A stretch of DNA of 64,000 bases from Lactiplantibacillus plajomi (GTDB lineage: Bacteria > Bacillota > Bacilli > Lactobacillales > Lactobacillaceae): positions 62,001-126,000 of the forward strand of contig NZ_BJDZ01000005.1 of the NCBI RefSeq assembly GCF_005405405.1, in the 5' to 3' direction. Within the stretch, counting starts at the first letter, position 1. Every line of letters starts with the position of its first letter. The notes beneath the pieces are model-generated. The model saw only the letters and a list, made by a program, of their open reading frames with translations. It ran no database searches and had not been told where the DNA came from. The translations under genes and the position numbers were made by a program. Positions 44,170 through 57,671 of the stretch are shown one piece after another.

Positions 44170-47100
44170 TTAAAACAATGAAAGTTGGTTTTCATCCGGT
44201 AAATCGTTTAAAACCCCGTTTTCACTCATAAAATCGATCAACGTCTGCGAAACCTTGGCCCGCTTGGATAAGTCTTCCTTTGACAAGAACGGCTTGTCCG
44301 CCCGTGCGGCCACGATTTGCTTCGCAACGTTTAACCCTAACCCGGGCACGGCTCGGAACGGCGCAATCAACGTATCGCCGTCGATCAACCAGTCCGACGC
44401 GTCGGACTTATACAAATCAACCATCTTAAACTTAAAGCCGCGCTCCAACATTTCGTTGGCTAATTCCAACACCGTCAATAAGTTCTTTTCCTTGGCCGAA
44501 GCGTCCATCCCCTTATCAGTAATGGCCTTCATGGCGTCCTTAGTGGCGTCCTTCCCGTTGGCCATTGCGACCAAGTCGAAATCATCGGCCCGAACTGAGA
44601 AGTAAGCTGAATAGTACACCAGTGGGAAGTAAACCTTAAAGTACGCCACCCGCAACGCCATCAAAATGTAGGCCGCCGCGTGGGCCCGCGGGAACATGTA
44701 CTTGATTTTCAGGCAGGACTGAATGTACCAGTCGGGCACGTTGGCGTCCTTCATGGCTTGTTGCCAGTCGTCAGGAATTCCGCGCCCTTTCCGCACGTGC
44801 TCCATAATTTGGAAAGACATGTCGGATTCCATCCCGTAGTGAATCAAGTCGGTCATGATGTTATCCCGGCACCCAATAACTTCGGCCAGCGTAACCGTTC
44901 CGTCCTTGATCAACTCTTCCGCATTGCCTAACCACACGTCGGTTCCGTGTGACAATCCCGAAATTTGAAGCAATTCGTTAAAGGTCGACGGGTGGGTTTC
45001 TTCCAACATGCCCCGCACAAAGCGGGTCCCGAATTCGGGGATTCCAAGCGTCCCAGTCTTTGAAAAGATTTGGTCTTCGGTCACGCCTAGAACTTCCGGA
45101 CTTGAGAAAATTTTCATGACGTTCGGGTCGACCGGCGGAATACTTTCTGGCTTGATGCCCGAAAGGTCTTGTAACATCCGGATCATCGTCGGATCATCGT
45201 GTCCCAAAATATCAATTTTCAAAATGTTGTCATGAATCGAATGGAAATCAAAGTGGGTCGTTTGCCAAGCCGCACTCTGATCATCAGCCGGGTACTGGAC
45301 CGGCGTAAAGTCGTAAATGTCCATGTAATCCGGCACAACGATGATTCCGGCCGGGTGTTGACCGGTCGTCCGCTTGACCCCGGTCATTCCCTTTGCCAAC
45401 CGGTCAATTTCAGCGGTCCGAATGTTTTGCTCAGTATCGCGTTCGTACCCCTTAACGTACCCGTAACCGGTCTTATCCGCCACCGTACCGATCGTCCCGG
45501 CCCGGTACACGTTCTTTTCGCCGAACAGCACCTTGGTGTAGTTATGGGCGATCGGTTGGTAGTCACCGGAGAAGTTCAAGTCAATATCGGGGACCTTGTT
45601 CCCGTAAAACCCAAGGAAGGTTTCAAACGGAATGTTTTGACCATCGCGCACCATGTTGGTCCCACACTTTGGGCAATCCTTCGGCGGTAAATCGTAGCCG
45701 GAACCGTACTCGTTATTGGTATAAAACTTCGAGTATTGACACTGCGGGCAACGGTAATGCGGTGGCATCGGGTTAACTTCGGTGATCCCGGACAAGGTCG
45801 CGACCAGACTGGAACCAACCGAGCCCCGCGACCCAACTAAGTACCCATCCTTGTTACTCTTGAACACCAACCGTTGGGCAATCAGGTAAATAACAGAGAA
45901 CCCGTTCCCGATAATACTCTTTAATTCCTTATCGACCCGTTTTTGGACGATTTCTGGCAACGGATCACCATACCAGGCGTGGGCCCGGTCCATCGTTAAC
46001 TGCTTGATCTCAGCTTCGGCACCCTTCATCCGCGGGGTGTACAGCTTATCCTTAACCGGGCGGACGTATTCGAAACGGTCCGCAATTGCCCGGGGCGTGT
46101 CGACCACGATCTCGTGGGCGGTCTCCTCGCCTAGAAAGCGGAAGTCGTCTAACATTTCGTTAGTCGTACGGAAGTGTACGTCCGGCCACTCGGTCCGTTT
46201 CCGACCCAGTGCAATTTTGGGTTGTGACTTAATTAAAACGGTCCGGTAAATTTTATCCTGCTTATTTAAGTAGTGCACGTCGCCGGTCGCCGCTACCGGA
46301 ATATTTAACTCGTGGCCGAGGTCGACCATGTTTTTAATAATTTCTTCCAAGTGTTGGTTGTCCGCAATCAGCCCACTTTCGATCAAGTCACTGTAGACGC
46401 CCTTCGGCTGAACTTCCAAAAAGTCGTAGTAACGCGCTTTTTGCTTGGCTTCGGCGCGTCCTTTTTGCATCATGGCGGTAAAGACTTCACCATTATGACA
46501 GGCCGAGCCGACTAAAATACCGTCGCGGTACTTATTTAGAACGCTGCGCGGCACCCGCGGGACGTTGGCAAAGTACTGAACGTTTGCCAGCGAAATAATT
46601 TTAAATAAATTTTTCAACCCGGCCTGGGTAGTCGCGTAGAGTGTCGCGTGAAACGGCCGCGCGTGCTTATACGCCGCGTTTTCGTTCATGTGATCGTTCA
46701 ACTGACTATGCAAAGCGACCCCGTAGCGTTCCTCCGCATCCTTCAAAAAGAGGTGATTCAGGTGCCCGGTCGATTCAGCATCGTAAATCGCACGGTGATG
46801 GTGTTCCAAGTTAACGTTGAACTTCTTAGATAACGAATCCAAGGTATAGCGGCGGAAGTCCGGGTATAACCACCGGGCCAACGTCAACGTATCAATAATC
46901 GGATTACTGATTGGGTCCATGTGATGGCGTTCGTAGCCGGTATTCATAAAGCCCATATCGAAAGTCACGTTATGCCCAACGATGATGGCGTCGCCGTAAA
47001 ATTCACGGAATAGCCGGAAAACTTCCTCTTCCGACTTAGACCCGCGCACCATTTCATCGGTAATACTGGTCAAATCGGTAGTTTGCGCCGACAAATGGAA

Positions 47101-48489
47101 GCCGGGGTCAATGAACTCTTCGAACTGGTCAATGACGTTTCCCTTTTCCATTTTGACCGCTGATAATTCGATGACCCGGTCATAAATTGCGGACAGGCCG
47201 GTAGTTTCCGTATCGAAAATCACGTAGGTTGCGTCCTTTAAATCAACCGGCGCGTCGTTATAGGCAATCGGGACGCCGTCGTCGACCATGTTGGCCTCGA
47301 CACCGTACAAAATTTTAACGTTATTTTTCTCGCCCGCCGCAAACGCTTCGGGAAAGGCCTGGGCACCGGAATGGTCGGTAATCGCAATCGCCGGCATACC
47401 CCATTTACCCGCCTGTTTAACGTAGTCGCTAACACTGTTAGTCGCGTCCATTTGGCTCATGTTGGAATGTAAGTGTAATTCGACCCGCTTATCATCAGCC
47501 GGTGCGGTATCTTGGCGGCTGGCGTGACTAGTTTGGTTAATGTCATACGCGTTAATCGTTAAGTCGCGCATAAAACTATCTTCTTGCACCGAACCGCGAA
47601 CCCGAACCCACATTCCGGTACTTAGGGCCGCGAACTGGGCTTCGTCGTCAGCGTTCCGTGAGAACTTCTTGACGACCATCGAAGAACTATAATCGGTGAT
47701 TTTTAAAATTAACAACTGCCGCTGTGAGCGGAGTGTCCGTATTTCCATGTCGAAGACGTAGCCCTCCACGATGACCGACCGTTCTTCTTCGGTAATTTGA
47801 ACCAGTTGCTTGGCCGGTTCCTGCGGGTTGATTTGTTTCCCCAACTGAACCGGACCGTCAACCGGCGCGGGTTGGTCGGCCTGTTTCGACCGTTTTTCGT
47901 TAGCTTTCTTGATTGCCGCTTCGGCCTTCTTAGCTAATTCTTGGTCAGACTTAGCCTTCTGTGCGTGAAATTCTTGAATTTTAGCCTGGGACGCCGATTC
48001 GTCGATCATCGTATGAATCGAGAACTTTGGAAAGCCAAGTTGTTGATAAGTGGCTTCGATTGGTCCCAACGCTTGGTTGGTTAAAAACTGTTGAATAACT
48101 TCATTTTCGGCGAGTAACACTACCCGGCCGTCGTCTAGTGACGGCACGTTACTGTTACATAGCGATTGCACTAATGGTGAGGAAATCCCACTATTCTTGA
48201 CGATCCATTCCCAGTAGTCTGCTAAGGTGCGCGATTCTAGTTGTTGGTCGTCACTTTGAATATCGATCGTGACCCGTGCAATGTCTTTAAATGCCACCTG
48301 CAATTTATTGTAAAACGTCATAAATTGGGTATACGGCAATACGTGTTGAAAGTGCAAGTGAAATTCCCAAACTTTTGAGTCTTGGTGAACGGTCAGCTTA
48401 GAGATAGCGGCGTCATCAAACTCCGGTCCCTTGGGCATCGCGATTTGTTCGAGGAGTTTCTCAAACATTTCCTGCTGATTTAAGCTCAC
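44170..48489 (-). CDS. polC: DNA polymerase III PolC
   Basis: 1439-residue replicative polymerase of low-GC Gram-positives. Order of parts: N-terminal domain, OB fold ([20 protein letters not shown]), PHP domain ([15 protein letters not shown]), 3'-5' exonuclease ([12 protein letters not shown]), then the palm/fingers with [13 protein letters not shown], a CPQC...CPKC zinc module, and the [12 protein letters not shown] catalytic aspartates. Ends QLSLF, a clamp-binding peptide. Start is GTG 48489 with AAAGGAGGAG upstream. Last gene of the rseP-proS block, with its own hairpin upstream. Confidence 0.97.
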   Translation of the reverse strand: MSLNQQEMFEKLLEQIAMPKGPEFDDAAISKLTVHQDSKVWEFHLHFQHVLPYTQFMTFYNKLQVAFKDIARVTIDIQSDDQQLESRTLADYWEWIVKNSGISSPLVQSLCNSNVPSLDDGRVVLLAENEVIQQFLTNQALGPIEATYQQLGFPKFSIHTMIDESASQAKIQEFHAQKAKSDQELAKKAEAAIKKANEKRSKQADQPAPVDGPVQLGKQINPQEPAKQLVQITEEERSVIVEGYVFDMEIRTLRSQRQLLILKITDYSSSMVVKKFSRNADDEAQFAALSTGMWVRVRGSVQEDSFMRDLTINAYDINQTSHASRQDTAPADDKRVELHLHSNMSQMDATNSVSDYVKQAGKWGMPAIAITDHSGAQAFPEAFAAGEKNNVKILYGVEANMVDDGVPIAYNDAPVDLKDATYVIFDTETTGLSAIYDRVIELSAVKMEKGNVIDQFEEFIDPGFHLSAQTTDLTSITDEMVRGSKSEEEVFRLFREFYGDAIIVGHNVTFDMGFMNTGYERHHMDPISNPIIDTLTLARWLYPDFRRYTLDSLSKKFNVNLEHHHRAIYDAESTGHLNHLFLKDAEERYGVALHSQLNDHMNENAAYKHARPFHATLYATTQAGLKNLFKIISLANVQYFANVPRVPRSVLNKYRDGILVGSACHNGEVFTAMMQKGRAEAKQKARYYDFLEVQPKGVYSDLIESGLIADNQHLEEIIKNMVDLGHELNIPVAATGDVHYLNKQDKIYRTVLIKSQPKIALGRKRTEWPDVHFRTTNEMLDDFRFLGEETAHEIVVDTPRAIADRFEYVRPVKDKLYTPRMKGAEAEIKQLTMDRAHAWYGDPLPEIVQKRVDKELKSIIGNGFSVIYLIAQRLVFKSNKDGYLVGSRGSVGSSLVATLSGITEVNPMPPHYRCPQCQYSKFYTNNEYGSGYDLPPKDCPKCGTNMVRDGQNIPFETFLGFYGNKVPDIDLNFSGDYQPIAHNYTKVLFGEKNVYRAGTIGTVADKTGYGYVKGYERDTEQNIRTAEIDRLAKGMTGVKRTTGQHPAGIIVVPDYMDIYDFTPVQYPADDQSAAWQTTHFDFHSIHDNILKIDILGHDDPTMIRMLQDLSGIKPESIPPVDPNVMKIFSSPEVLGVTEDQIFSKTGTLGIPEFGTRFVRGMLEETHPSTFNELLQISGLSHGTDVWLGNAEELIKDGTVTLAEVIGCRDNIMTDLIHYGMESDMSFQIMEHVRKGRGIPDDWQQAMKDANVPDWYIQSCLKIKYMFPRAHAAAYILMALRVAYFKVYFPLVYYSAYFSVRADDFDLVAMANGKDATKDAMKAITDKGMDASAKEKNLLTVLELANEMLERGFKFKMVDLYKSDASDWLIDGDTLIAPFRAVPGLGLNVAKQIVAARADKPFLSKEDLSKRAKVSQTLIDFMSENGVLNDLPDENQLSLF

Positions 48490-48512
48490 ACGTGCTCCTC
48501 CTTTGATTCAAT

Positions 48513-48560
48513 ACCTAACTAAAATCACCTAGTTTCAACGTTACCGAAACTAGGTGATTT
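48513..48560 (-). terminator. Hairpin between proS and polC
   Basis: Perfect 15-bp stem AAATCACCTAGTTTC / GAAACTAGGTGATTT followed by TTAGTT on the minus strand; probable terminator of proS. Confidence 0.72.
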
Positions 48561-48625
48561 CCGCATCCACTAGTGATTAAGTGTACGCATTTTTAAGTCA
48601 ACTTGCAACGAATAGGCCGTTACAA

Positions 48626-50335
<1,710 letters not shown>

Positions 50336-50374
50336 CTACTAAACGTCTCCTTATGTTCCAGTTTAATTAGTGAC

Positions 50375-51652
50375 TCAGAAAAAATACCGTTGAATATCGT
50401 TCCAAGTAACTAAAATCATTAATAACATTAATAGGCCAAACCCAATCAGGGTAATGACACTTTCGGTTTCGACCCGCAGCGGCTTGCCACGAATCCCTTC
50501 CACAATGTTCAATAATAGTTTACCACCATCCAACGCCGGAATTGGGAGTAAATTAACAATTCCGAGGTTGATCGACAGTAAAGCTAAGAGGTAAATCACC
50601 GTTCGTACACCGGATTTAGCGGCCTGCGAGGTCGTGGCAAAAATCGCCACCGGACCACCAAGGTCGTTTAAGCTAAAGCCGTGGGTAAACATCCGCCCGA
50701 GCACTTGGAAAATTTGTTTGGTAATCCCCCACGAACCGGTAAAGCCGTACGCTAACTTAGCGCCCAAGCTCCGGTCCGTATGGGTGGCCCACTGAACGCC
50801 AATCTGGCCGACCTGATTGCCGGAAACCGTCTTAGCAGCCGGCTTAACCGTGACCTGCTTAGTCTGACCAGCGCGCTTAACACTCAGGGTGACCTTTTTA
50901 TTCGGGTTATCTTGAATCAACAACGACATCGACTGGGCGCTGGTCATCTTCTTACCGTTAATGGCGGTAATTTGATCACCGGCTTTAATCCCGGCCTGCC
51001 GTGCAACTGAGTTAGCCATCGTGTGGTCAACGGTCGTGGTCACCGTCGTCACCCCGCCCTGCATGAAGGCTAAAATTGCAAAGGTGATGATGGCTAAGAT
51101 GAAGTTATTCATCGGTCCCGCAAAGTTGGTCAACATCCGTTGCCATAACTTCGCCGACTGGAACTGAACATCGACCGGTGCAATTTGAACTTCGGTGCCG
51201 TCACTTTCAACGATGGTTGCGTCGTGGTCGACAGGGTAGCGCTTAACACTACTCTCATCACCATTTTCGTACCCCTCGATCCAAAGTTCCTTTTCCAAGT
51301 CACTCCCGGTAACTGCTAACGGGATGCCGTTAAACAGGGTCGTCTTTTTACTGGCATTGATTGAGTGAACTAAACCGTCCTTACCAACCATTAAGCTGAC
51401 CGGCGTTCCCGGCTTAAGTTCTTCATCCTCATCGTCAGCCACACCGGCCATTCGGACGTACCCTCCAATTGGAAGGAACCGTAACGTATAGGTGGTTTCG
51501 TTATGCCGAAAAGCCACCGCCTTAGGCCCCATCCCAACGGAAAATTCTCGCACTAGGATTCCGGACTTTTTGGCAAAGTAAAAGTGTCCGAACTCGTGGA
51601 CAATCACTAGGATACCAAAAACGATTATGAAGGTAATAATTGTAACTATCAA
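50375..51652 (-). CDS. rseP: RIP metalloprotease RseP (site-2 protease)
   Basis: 425-residue intramembrane zinc protease. HEFGHF zinc motif in the first helix, a PDZ domain (VARQAGIKAGDQITAINGKKM), and the second zinc motif NLLPIPALDGGKLL; four helices. TTG 51652 is the start, with AAAGGAG 7 bases upstream. It cleaves anti-sigma factors or signal peptides in the membrane; the substrate here is not shown. Confidence 0.94.
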   Translation of the reverse strand: MIVTIITFIIVFGILVIVHEFGHFYFAKKSGILVREFSVGMGPKAVAFRHNETTYTLRFLPIGGYVRMAGVADDEDEELKPGTPVSLMVGKDGLVHSINASKKTTLFNGIPLAVTGSDLEKELWIEGYENGDESSVKRYPVDHDATIVESDGTEVQIAPVDVQFQSAKLWQRMLTNFAGPMNNFILAIITFAILAFMQGGVTTVTTTVDHTMANSVARQAGIKAGDQITAINGKKMTSAQSMSLLIQDNPNKKVTLSVKRAGQTKQVTVKPAAKTVSGNQVGQIGVQWATHTDRSLGAKLAYGFTGSWGITKQIFQVLGRMFTHGFSLNDLGGPVAIFATTSQAAKSGVRTVIYLLALLSINLGIVNLLPIPALDGGKLLLNIVEGIRGKPLRVETESVITLIGFGLLMLLMILVTWNDIQRYFF

Positions 51653-51694
51653 ATCAACGCTCCTTTCTCCCAGTTAGTCTGGTGGCCATCAGCA

Positions 51695-52480
51695 TTAAAA
51701 CAGGCCGAATAAGTGGGCAATCGGGAAGACCAACAACATACTGTCAAAGCGGTCAAGAATCCCCCCGTGACCCGGCAAAATTTTACCGGAATCCTTTACG
51801 CCGTAATAGCGTTTCAAAGCAGATTCAACTAAGTCACCAAACTGGCCAACGACCGATAACACAATGGTAATTAAAACCATACTGATCAAGCTGGCGTAAC
51901 CGACCTGCATCCAAGCGGCGAAGGCCGTGGCGACAATCACCCCAACGACACTCCCACCAACGCAGCCTTCCCAGGTCTTATTCGGACTGATCGGCGTGAC
52001 CTTATGTTTACCTAACTTGCGACCAACCATGTAGGCGCCGCTGTCCGTTAACCAGACAATGAACATCAGGTAAAGTAACATATAAACGCTGACACCGCGC
52101 GCGGCCGTGAAGTAGTTGAAGCCCATACCAATGTAGAAAACACCCAGCGTCAAGACCCCGGCATCGTCAAACGAGAACCGGTTACGTGACCAAACCGTGT
52201 GCAAGAGCAGTAAGATAATCAAAAAGTAAATCACATAGTGCTTATCCAATTGTGCTGGCAAGCCATTAAACCACTTGTTAGGTGCAATTTGAATCGCAAC
52301 CGCCAACATACTGATAATTGCCTCGAAAGAAATCAGCAATTTCTTACGCATAATCAGTAACTCGCTCATTGCGATTACCCCGAGCAACATCGCGACGATG
52401 TCCAAAATCAGGCCACCCTTTAAGATGACCGGAATAAATAAGATCAGCGCAATAACTGCCGTAATGACCCGTTGTTTCAT
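51695..52480 (-). CDS. cdsA: Phosphatidate cytidylyltransferase
   Basis: 261-residue membrane enzyme that makes CDP-diacylglycerol. Eight hydrophobic segments and the signature DSGAYMVGRKLGKHKVTPISPNKTWEG ... SALKRYYGVKDSGKILPGHGGILDRFDS (family motif near the end). ATG 52480, 15 bases after uppS. Confidence 0.96.
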   Translation of the reverse strand: MKQRVITAVIALILFIPVILKGGLILDIVAMLLGVIAMSELLIMRKKLLISFEAIISMLAVAIQIAPNKWFNGLPAQLDKHYVIYFLIILLLLHTVWSRNRFSFDDAGVLTLGVFYIGMGFNYFTAARGVSVYMLLYLMFIVWLTDSGAYMVGRKLGKHKVTPISPNKTWEGCVGGSVVGVIVATAFAAWMQVGYASLISMVLITIVLSVVGQFGDLVESALKRYYGVKDSGKILPGHGGILDRFDSMLLVFPIAHLFGLF

Positions 52481-52495
52481 ACTACAAAACTCCCT

Positions 52496-53275
52496 TTATT
52501 TTTTATCCGTCAACCCACCGAAGCGCCGGTCACGACTTTGATAGTCAGCCAGGCAGGCCTTGAGGGTTGCGGCCGTAAAATCAGGCCACTTCACGTCGGT
52601 AAAGACTAGTTCACTGTACGCGATTTGCCAAAGTAAAAAGTTTGAGATGCGCTCCTCACCACTGGTCCGAATCAAAACGTCCGGATCATTGTACGGTGCA
52701 AGCGGTGCCGTCATCAAGGCTTGATCGAGGGTTGCACTCGTGATGGCTTGTGGTGCTAACTCACCCGTAGCCACCTTTTCAGCAATCGCCTGAACGCCGC
52801 TAACAATTTCAGCCCGTGACCCGTAGTTCAACGCGAAGTTCAACACCATACCATCGCAATCCTTAGTATCTTCGATGGCATCACGAACGGCCTTCTGCGT
52901 CGCTGCGGGTAATTTATCCACGTACCCCATAACCGCGACGCGAACGTTATTTTTAACCAGGTCCGGCACAAAGGTATCAAAGAAACTGACCGGTAGCTGC
53001 ATCAGGTAATTAACTTCGTCGTTCGGACGCTTCCAATTTTCGGTTGAAAACGCGTACAAAGTCAGCACCTTCACCCCGAGGTCACTGGCCGCGATTGCGA
53101 TTTTTTTGACGGTATTCATACCTTCTTTATGGCCAGCAACCCGCGGTAAGTGCCGGGCCTTGGCCCAACGACCATTTCCGTCCATAATAATCGCAACGTG
53201 CGCTGGAATCCGCTGCGGATCTAGCGTCACGTTGTCGTTATCGGCGGGATCTTCTTTATTTAAAAAACCGAACAA
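52496..53275 (-). CDS. uppS: Undecaprenyl diphosphate synthase
   Basis: 259-residue cis-prenyltransferase that makes the lipid carrier for cell-wall polymers. IIMDGNGRWAKAR (catalytic Asp), LTLYAFSTENWKRP, and RTSGEERISNFLLWQIAYSEL are all present. TTG 53275 is chosen because GGAGG sits 7 bases upstream; the longer version from 53290 would place the site inside the coding region. First gene of uppS-cdsA-rseP-proS, 120 bases after frr. Confidence 0.93.
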   Translation of the reverse strand: MFGFLNKEDPADNDNVTLDPQRIPAHVAIIMDGNGRWAKARHLPRVAGHKEGMNTVKKIAIAASDLGVKVLTLYAFSTENWKRPNDEVNYLMQLPVSFFDTFVPDLVKNNVRVAVMGYVDKLPAATQKAVRDAIEDTKDCDGMVLNFALNYGSRAEIVSGVQAIAEKVATGELAPQAITSATLDQALMTAPLAPYNDPDVLIRTSGEERISNFLLWQIAYSELVFTDVKWPDFTAATLKACLADYQSRDRRFGGLTDKK

Positions 53276-53345
53276 TTCGCACCTCCACAAAAATTGCTTA
53301 ACTAAGCACTATTTTACCAAAAAACGACGCGTTTAACTATTCGTC

Positions 53346-53380
53346 AACAAAAAAAGGCTTGAATTTCTTCAAACCTTTAA
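53346..53380 (-). terminator. Terminator of pyrH-frr
   Basis: AAGGTTTGAA-GAAA-TTCAAGCCTT followed by seven T on the minus strand. Confidence 0.88.
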
Positions 53381-53396
53381 GGAAACGTAAGCTAAA

Positions 53397-53960
53397 TTAG
53401 CCTTCCAAGACTTCTTTTTCTTTGTCCGCAACAATGTCATCAACGGCCTTACCAGCGTCGTCGGTGAGCTTTTGCGTTTGCTTTTCAAGTTGACGCAAGT
53501 CGTCGTCAGTAAACTGACCGTCCTTATGGCCCTTCTTTAAAGCATCCATCGCGTCCCGACGAACGTTGCGAACGGCAACCTTCGCACGTTCACCTTCAGC
53601 CTTAACGTCCTTAGCAAGTTCCTTACGACGTTCTTCAGTCAGTTGTGGAATCACTAGGCGAATGGCACTACCGTCGTTAGCCGGGCTAATACCGAGGTCC
53701 GATGCCAAGATGGCCTTTTCAATTTCTTTTAAGGCACTCTTATCGAACGGCGTTACCATTAAAACCCGTGGTTCCGGAACCGTGATTGCGGCCATTTGGT
53801 TCAACGGTGTCTGGGTCCCGTAATAGTCTGCGGAAATCCGGTTCAAAAGTGAGGCGTTCGCACGTCCCGCCCGAATGTTACCAAGTTCCCGTTGAAGGGC
53901 ACCTTCCGCTTTTTTCATGCGCGCTTGCGCGTCTTTTAAGATTGGTTCTGTGACTGCCAT
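53397..53960 (-). CDS. frr: Ribosome recycling factor
   Basis: 187-residue factor that splits post-termination ribosomes with EF-G. The three-helix fold is recognisable from [15 protein letters not shown], the central beta domain and the C-terminal [25 protein letters not shown] 53960 begins one base after the pyrH stop, with AGGGGGAAA upstream; the longer open frame upstream overlaps pyrH and is not used. Confidence 0.96.
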   Translation of the reverse strand: MAVTEPILKDAQARMKKAEGALQRELGNIRAGRANASLLNRISADYYGTQTPLNQMAAITVPEPRVLMVTPFDKSALKEIEKAILASDLGISPANDGSAIRLVIPQLTEERRKELAKDVKAEGERAKVAVRNVRRDAMDALKKGHKDGQFTDDDLRQLEKQTQKLTDDAGKAVDDIVADKEKEVLEG

Positions 53961-53961
53961 G

Positions 53962-54726
<765 letters not shown>

Positions 54727-54787
54727 CTATTAATAGTCGTTATACCGGACATCGACTCCGGTCGTAAAAAAACCGTTTTTATACCAC

Positions 54788-54831
54788 AAAAGGGGGATTA
54801 TGACAAAACGACGTTCTGTCATAATCCCCCT
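54788..54831 (-). terminator. Terminator of rpsB-tsf
   Basis: Perfect 15-bp stem AGGGGGATTATGACA / TGTCATAATCCCCCT followed by TTTG on the minus strand. Confidence 0.82.
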
Positions 54832-54844
54832 CCAATCGAACTAA

Positions 54845-55723
54845 TTAGTCCTTGATTTGGCCCATAACTTCGTCAACGAAATTATCAGTCTTCTTTTCGA
54901 TTCCTTCACCGACTTCAAAACGAACGAAGGTGTTGACCTTGCCACCCTTTGATTCAACAAAGTGGGCAACCGTTTGGTCAGAATCCTTAACAAATTCTTG
55001 ATCGTCTAAGCTGATTTCTGAGAGCCACTTGTTCAAGCGACCTTCAACCATCTTTTCAACGATCTTTTCAGGCTTGCCTTCGTTTAAGGCTTCCTTAACC
55101 AAGACTTCTTTTTCGTGTGCTAAACGGTCAGCAGGTACTTGCGTCCGGTTAACGTATTCTGGGTTAATTGCGGCAACGTGCATGGCAACGTCCTTGGCAG
55201 TCGCTTCGTCAGCACCGTCTAAGACAACCAAGACACCAATCAAGCCACCGTTGTGCAAGTACGAACCAAAGTTTTGGTCATCGCCCTTTTCGATAACTTG
55301 GAAACGACGTAAGCTGATCTTTTCACCAGTTACTTGAGTCGTTTCGATAATGTCGTCCTTAACTGTCCCGTTAGCAGTTGATAATGCTAAGGCGTCATCA
55401 ACGGTCTTAGGTTCTTCAGTGGCAATCTTGTCGGCAAGTTCAGCAACCAGGTCCTTGAATTTGTCAGTTGAGGCAACTGAATCAGTTTCACAGTTAACTT
55501 CCACGATGGCAGCTTTATTGCCCTTAACGGCAACGGCAGCCATCCCTTCAGCAGCAACGCGGCCGCTTTTCTTTTCAGCTTTAGCAACGCCCTTTTCACG
55601 TAAAACGTCAACGGCCTTTTCCATGTCGCCTTCAGTTTCAACTAACGCCTTTTTGGCGTCCATCATACCAACACCGGTTTTATCACGAAGTTCTTTAACT
55701 TGTGCTGCAGAAATCTTTGCCAT
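54845..55723 (-). CDS. tsf: Elongation factor Ts
   Basis: 292-residue guanine-nucleotide exchange factor for EF-Tu. N-terminal UBA-like [21 protein letters not shown], then [12 protein letters not shown] and the core dimer-like domains. ATG 55723. Downstream partner of rpsB across a partial terminator. Confidence 0.97.
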   Translation of the reverse strand: MAKISAAQVKELRDKTGVGMMDAKKALVETEGDMEKAVDVLREKGVAKAEKKSGRVAAEGMAAVAVKGNKAAIVEVNCETDSVASTDKFKDLVAELADKIATEEPKTVDDALALSTANGTVKDDIIETTQVTGEKISLRRFQVIEKGDDQNFGSYLHNGGLIGVLVVLDGADEATAKDVAMHVAAINPEYVNRTQVPADRLAHEKEVLVKEALNEGKPEKIVEKMVEGRLNKWLSEISLDDQEFVKDSDQTVAHFVESKGGKVNTFVRFEVGEGIEKKTDNFVDEVMGQIKD

Positions 55724-55759
55724 AAGTTTACTCTCCTTTGAGTAGGTAAATTTTTAGAT

Positions 55760-55814
55760 AAAAGGCTGCCCGCAAAATCAGGCCGATACGGTCCACGATT
55801 TTTTAGACAGCCTA
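55760..55814 (-). terminator. Partial terminator between rpsB and tsf
   Basis: AGGCTG / CAGCCT outer stem with an inner structured part and a short T run on the minus strand. Confidence 0.5.
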
Positions 55815-55827
55815 ATTATTTCGTTAA

Positions 55828-56631
55828 TTATTTGTTGTCAGCCTTCTTGTCGTTGTCGCCTTCAACGGCTTCAACGATGTCTTCTAAGGAGTCAGCAGAC
55901 TTAGCGTCCTTGTTACCCTTGAATGAGTCTTCAGTAACGTCGTCGTCTTCACCTTGACGACCTTCAATGACAGCGTCAGCCATCTTAGAAGTGATCAAAC
56001 GAACGGCACGGATAGCGTCATCGTTTGATGGGATGATAACGTCGATGTCATCTGGATCAGTGTTCGTATCAACCATCGCAACGATCGGAATGTTCAGCTT
56101 TTGAGCTTCCTTAACCGCGATTTGTTCCTTACGAGGGTCAACGATGAAGATAACGTCTGGAATCCGAGGCATGTCTTCGATACCGCCAAGGAATTTTTCA
56201 AGCTTAGCACGTTGCTTGATTAATAATGAAACTTCCTTCTTAGGTAAACGGTCGAAAGTCCCGTCTTCTTCCATCTTCTTCAAGTCTTTAAGACGCTTGA
56301 TCCGAGTTTGGATGGTGTTCCAGTTGGTCAAAGTCCCACCTAACCAACGGTGGTTAACGTAGTATTGACCCGCACGGGTTGCTTCTTCTTCGATTGAATC
56401 TTGGGCTTGCTTCTTAGTCCCAACAAACAAGATAACGCCATCGTCAGCGGCAGCGTCCTTAACGAAGTTGTAAGCTGAATCGATCATCTTCACCGTCTTT
56501 TGTAAATCGATGATGTAGATACCGTTCCGTTCCGTAAAGATGTATGGTTTCATCTTTGGGTTCCAACGACGAGTTTGGTGACCAAAGTGGACACCGGCTT
56601 CAAGCAATTGTTTCATAGAAATAACAGCCAT
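55828..56631 (-). CDS. rpsB: 30S ribosomal protein S2
   Basis: 267-residue ribosomal protein. [26 protein letters not shown], the [29 protein letters not shown] block and [33 protein letters not shown] are typical; an acidic tail ends it. ATG 56631 with GGAGGAAC upstream; an in-frame extension of 16 codons is not likely. Preceded by a 110-base structured leader. Confidence 0.97.
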   Translation of the reverse strand: MAVISMKQLLEAGVHFGHQTRRWNPKMKPYIFTERNGIYIIDLQKTVKMIDSAYNFVKDAAADDGVILFVGTKKQAQDSIEEEATRAGQYYVNHRWLGGTLTNWNTIQTRIKRLKDLKKMEEDGTFDRLPKKEVSLLIKQRAKLEKFLGGIEDMPRIPDVIFIVDPRKEQIAVKEAQKLNIPIVAMVDTNTDPDDIDVIIPSNDDAIRAVRLITSKMADAVIEGRQGEDDDVTEDSFKGNKDAKSADSLEDIVEAVEGDNDKKADNK

Positions 56632-56667
56632 GATAAATGTTCCTCCAAAAAATTTGTTTTGATCATC

Positions 56668-56725
56668 CCCAACGCTCACTTGATGACGGAACTCTCCCGA
56701 GCACTACCGTCACCATCACGTTGAG
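56668..56725 (-). promoter_or_regulatory. Structured leader of rpsB
   Basis: Hairpin with base stem CTCAACG / CGTTGGG and a 9-bp inner stem TGATG(GT)GACGG / CCGTCATCA in the 5' leader. It has no terminator; candidate S2 autoregulatory site. Confidence 0.55.
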
Positions 56726-56751
56726 TGTGAATTGGTTTAGCACCGAAAATT

Positions 56752-56780
56752 AGTATAACGAATAATGGCCCCGCTTGCAA
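56752..56780 (-). promoter_or_regulatory. rpsB-tsf promoter
   Basis: TTGCAA (56775-56780), 17-base spacer, TATACT (56752-56757) on the minus strand. Confidence 0.82.
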
Positions 56781-56797
56781 GCAATTTTCACGCCAAT

Positions 56798-56825
56798 TTG
56801 TGATTTTTAGAAAGTGTGCTAAAAT
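56798..56825 (+). promoter_or_regulatory. Promoter of the HAD gene
   Basis: TTGTGA (56798-56803), 16-base spacer, TAAAAT (56820-56825) with TGC before the -10. Divergent from rpsB. Confidence 0.72.
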
Positions 56826-56853
56826 ACTATTTCGCATAGGAGGCTCAATTAAA

Positions 56854-57576
56854 ATGATAAAAGCCATCATTTTTGATCTGGATGACACCCTTTATGATCA
56901 AAAGGCACCATTCAGTACCGCGCTCGCCCAAACTTTTTCCCGGGCACTCACGCCAGCAGAAGTGGCACACGTATTTAAACGCTTCCACGAATTCAATGAC
57001 GAAACTTTCGAGCAAGTCAGCAGCCAGGCACTTAGTCTAGAAGCTTGGCAAACTGCCCGCATTCGGCACGCACTTGCCAGCGTCGATACCCAACCAATTA
57101 CAACGGATTGGGCCATTCAGTTCCAAATGGCCTACCACGCCGCACTACAACATATTCAACTATTTGGCGGTTTAGCCGACGTTTTGACTAAGCTGAGCCG
57201 CTGCTTTAAGATTGGCATCATTACGAACGGACCGGCACAAATCCAACGCGACAAGCTTCACCAGTTGCAAGTCGAACATTATGTGCACCCAGACCACATT
57301 TACATCTCTGAAGAACTCGGTATCGCTAAGCCGGATCCTTCAATTTTTACGACCTGGGCCCACCACGTTGGCATCAAGGCCACCGAAGCCGTTTACGTCG
57401 GTGACAACGCTACGTTAGACATGACCAGTGCCAAGCACGCTGGTTGGCAAACGTTTTGGTTTAATCACCGCCAAAATGACCAGGTTAAACCGGCCGTCGT
57501 CCCGGATCAAATTATTCAAAGTCCGGACGAACTTAACGAGCTGCTCTTAGCGCTATCCCAAGCAGCTACCCTTTAA
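56854..57576 (+). CDS. HAD family hydrolase, YjjG-like nucleotidase type
   Basis: 240-residue HAD phosphatase with a helical cap. Motif I IIFDLDDTLYDQ, motif II ITNGPAQIQ, motif III AKPDPSIF, motif IV VYVGDNATLDM. The DDTLYDQ form is like YjjG-type 5'-nucleotidases, but the substrate is not known. ATG 56854 with AGGAGG 10 bases upstream. Monocistronic between promoter and terminator. Confidence 0.86.
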   Translation: MIKAIIFDLDDTLYDQKAPFSTALAQTFSRALTPAEVAHVFKRFHEFNDETFEQVSSQALSLEAWQTARIRHALASVDTQPITTDWAIQFQMAYHAALQHIQLFGGLADVLTKLSRCFKIGIITNGPAQIQRDKLHQLQVEHYVHPDHIYISEELGIAKPDPSIFTTWAHHVGIKATEAVYVGDNATLDMTSAKHAGWQTFWFNHRQNDQVKPAVVPDQIIQSPDELNELLLALSQAATL

Positions 57577-57590
57577 CCCAAATTAGTCCG

Positions 57591-57618
57591 ACCCGCTCAC
57601 AAGTTGAGCGGGTTTTTT
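57591..57618 (+). terminator. Terminator of the HAD gene
   Basis: ACCCGCTCA / TGAGCGGGT stem followed by six T. Confidence 0.9.
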
Positions 57619-57623
57619 GCTGC

Positions 57624-57657
57624 AAAAAAGCCCCGTCGAATTAACGACGGGGCTTTT
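57624..57657. terminator. Terminator of ldhD (bidirectional shape)
   Basis: AGCCCCGTCG / CGACGGGGCT stem, A run left and T run right. Confidence 0.9.
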
Positions 57658-57671
57658 ACAATTAACTGAAA

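Noticed and set aside
56732-56888. Minus-strand reading frame upstream of rpsB
   Set aside because: Spans two promoters and the start of the divergent HAD gene; no homology.
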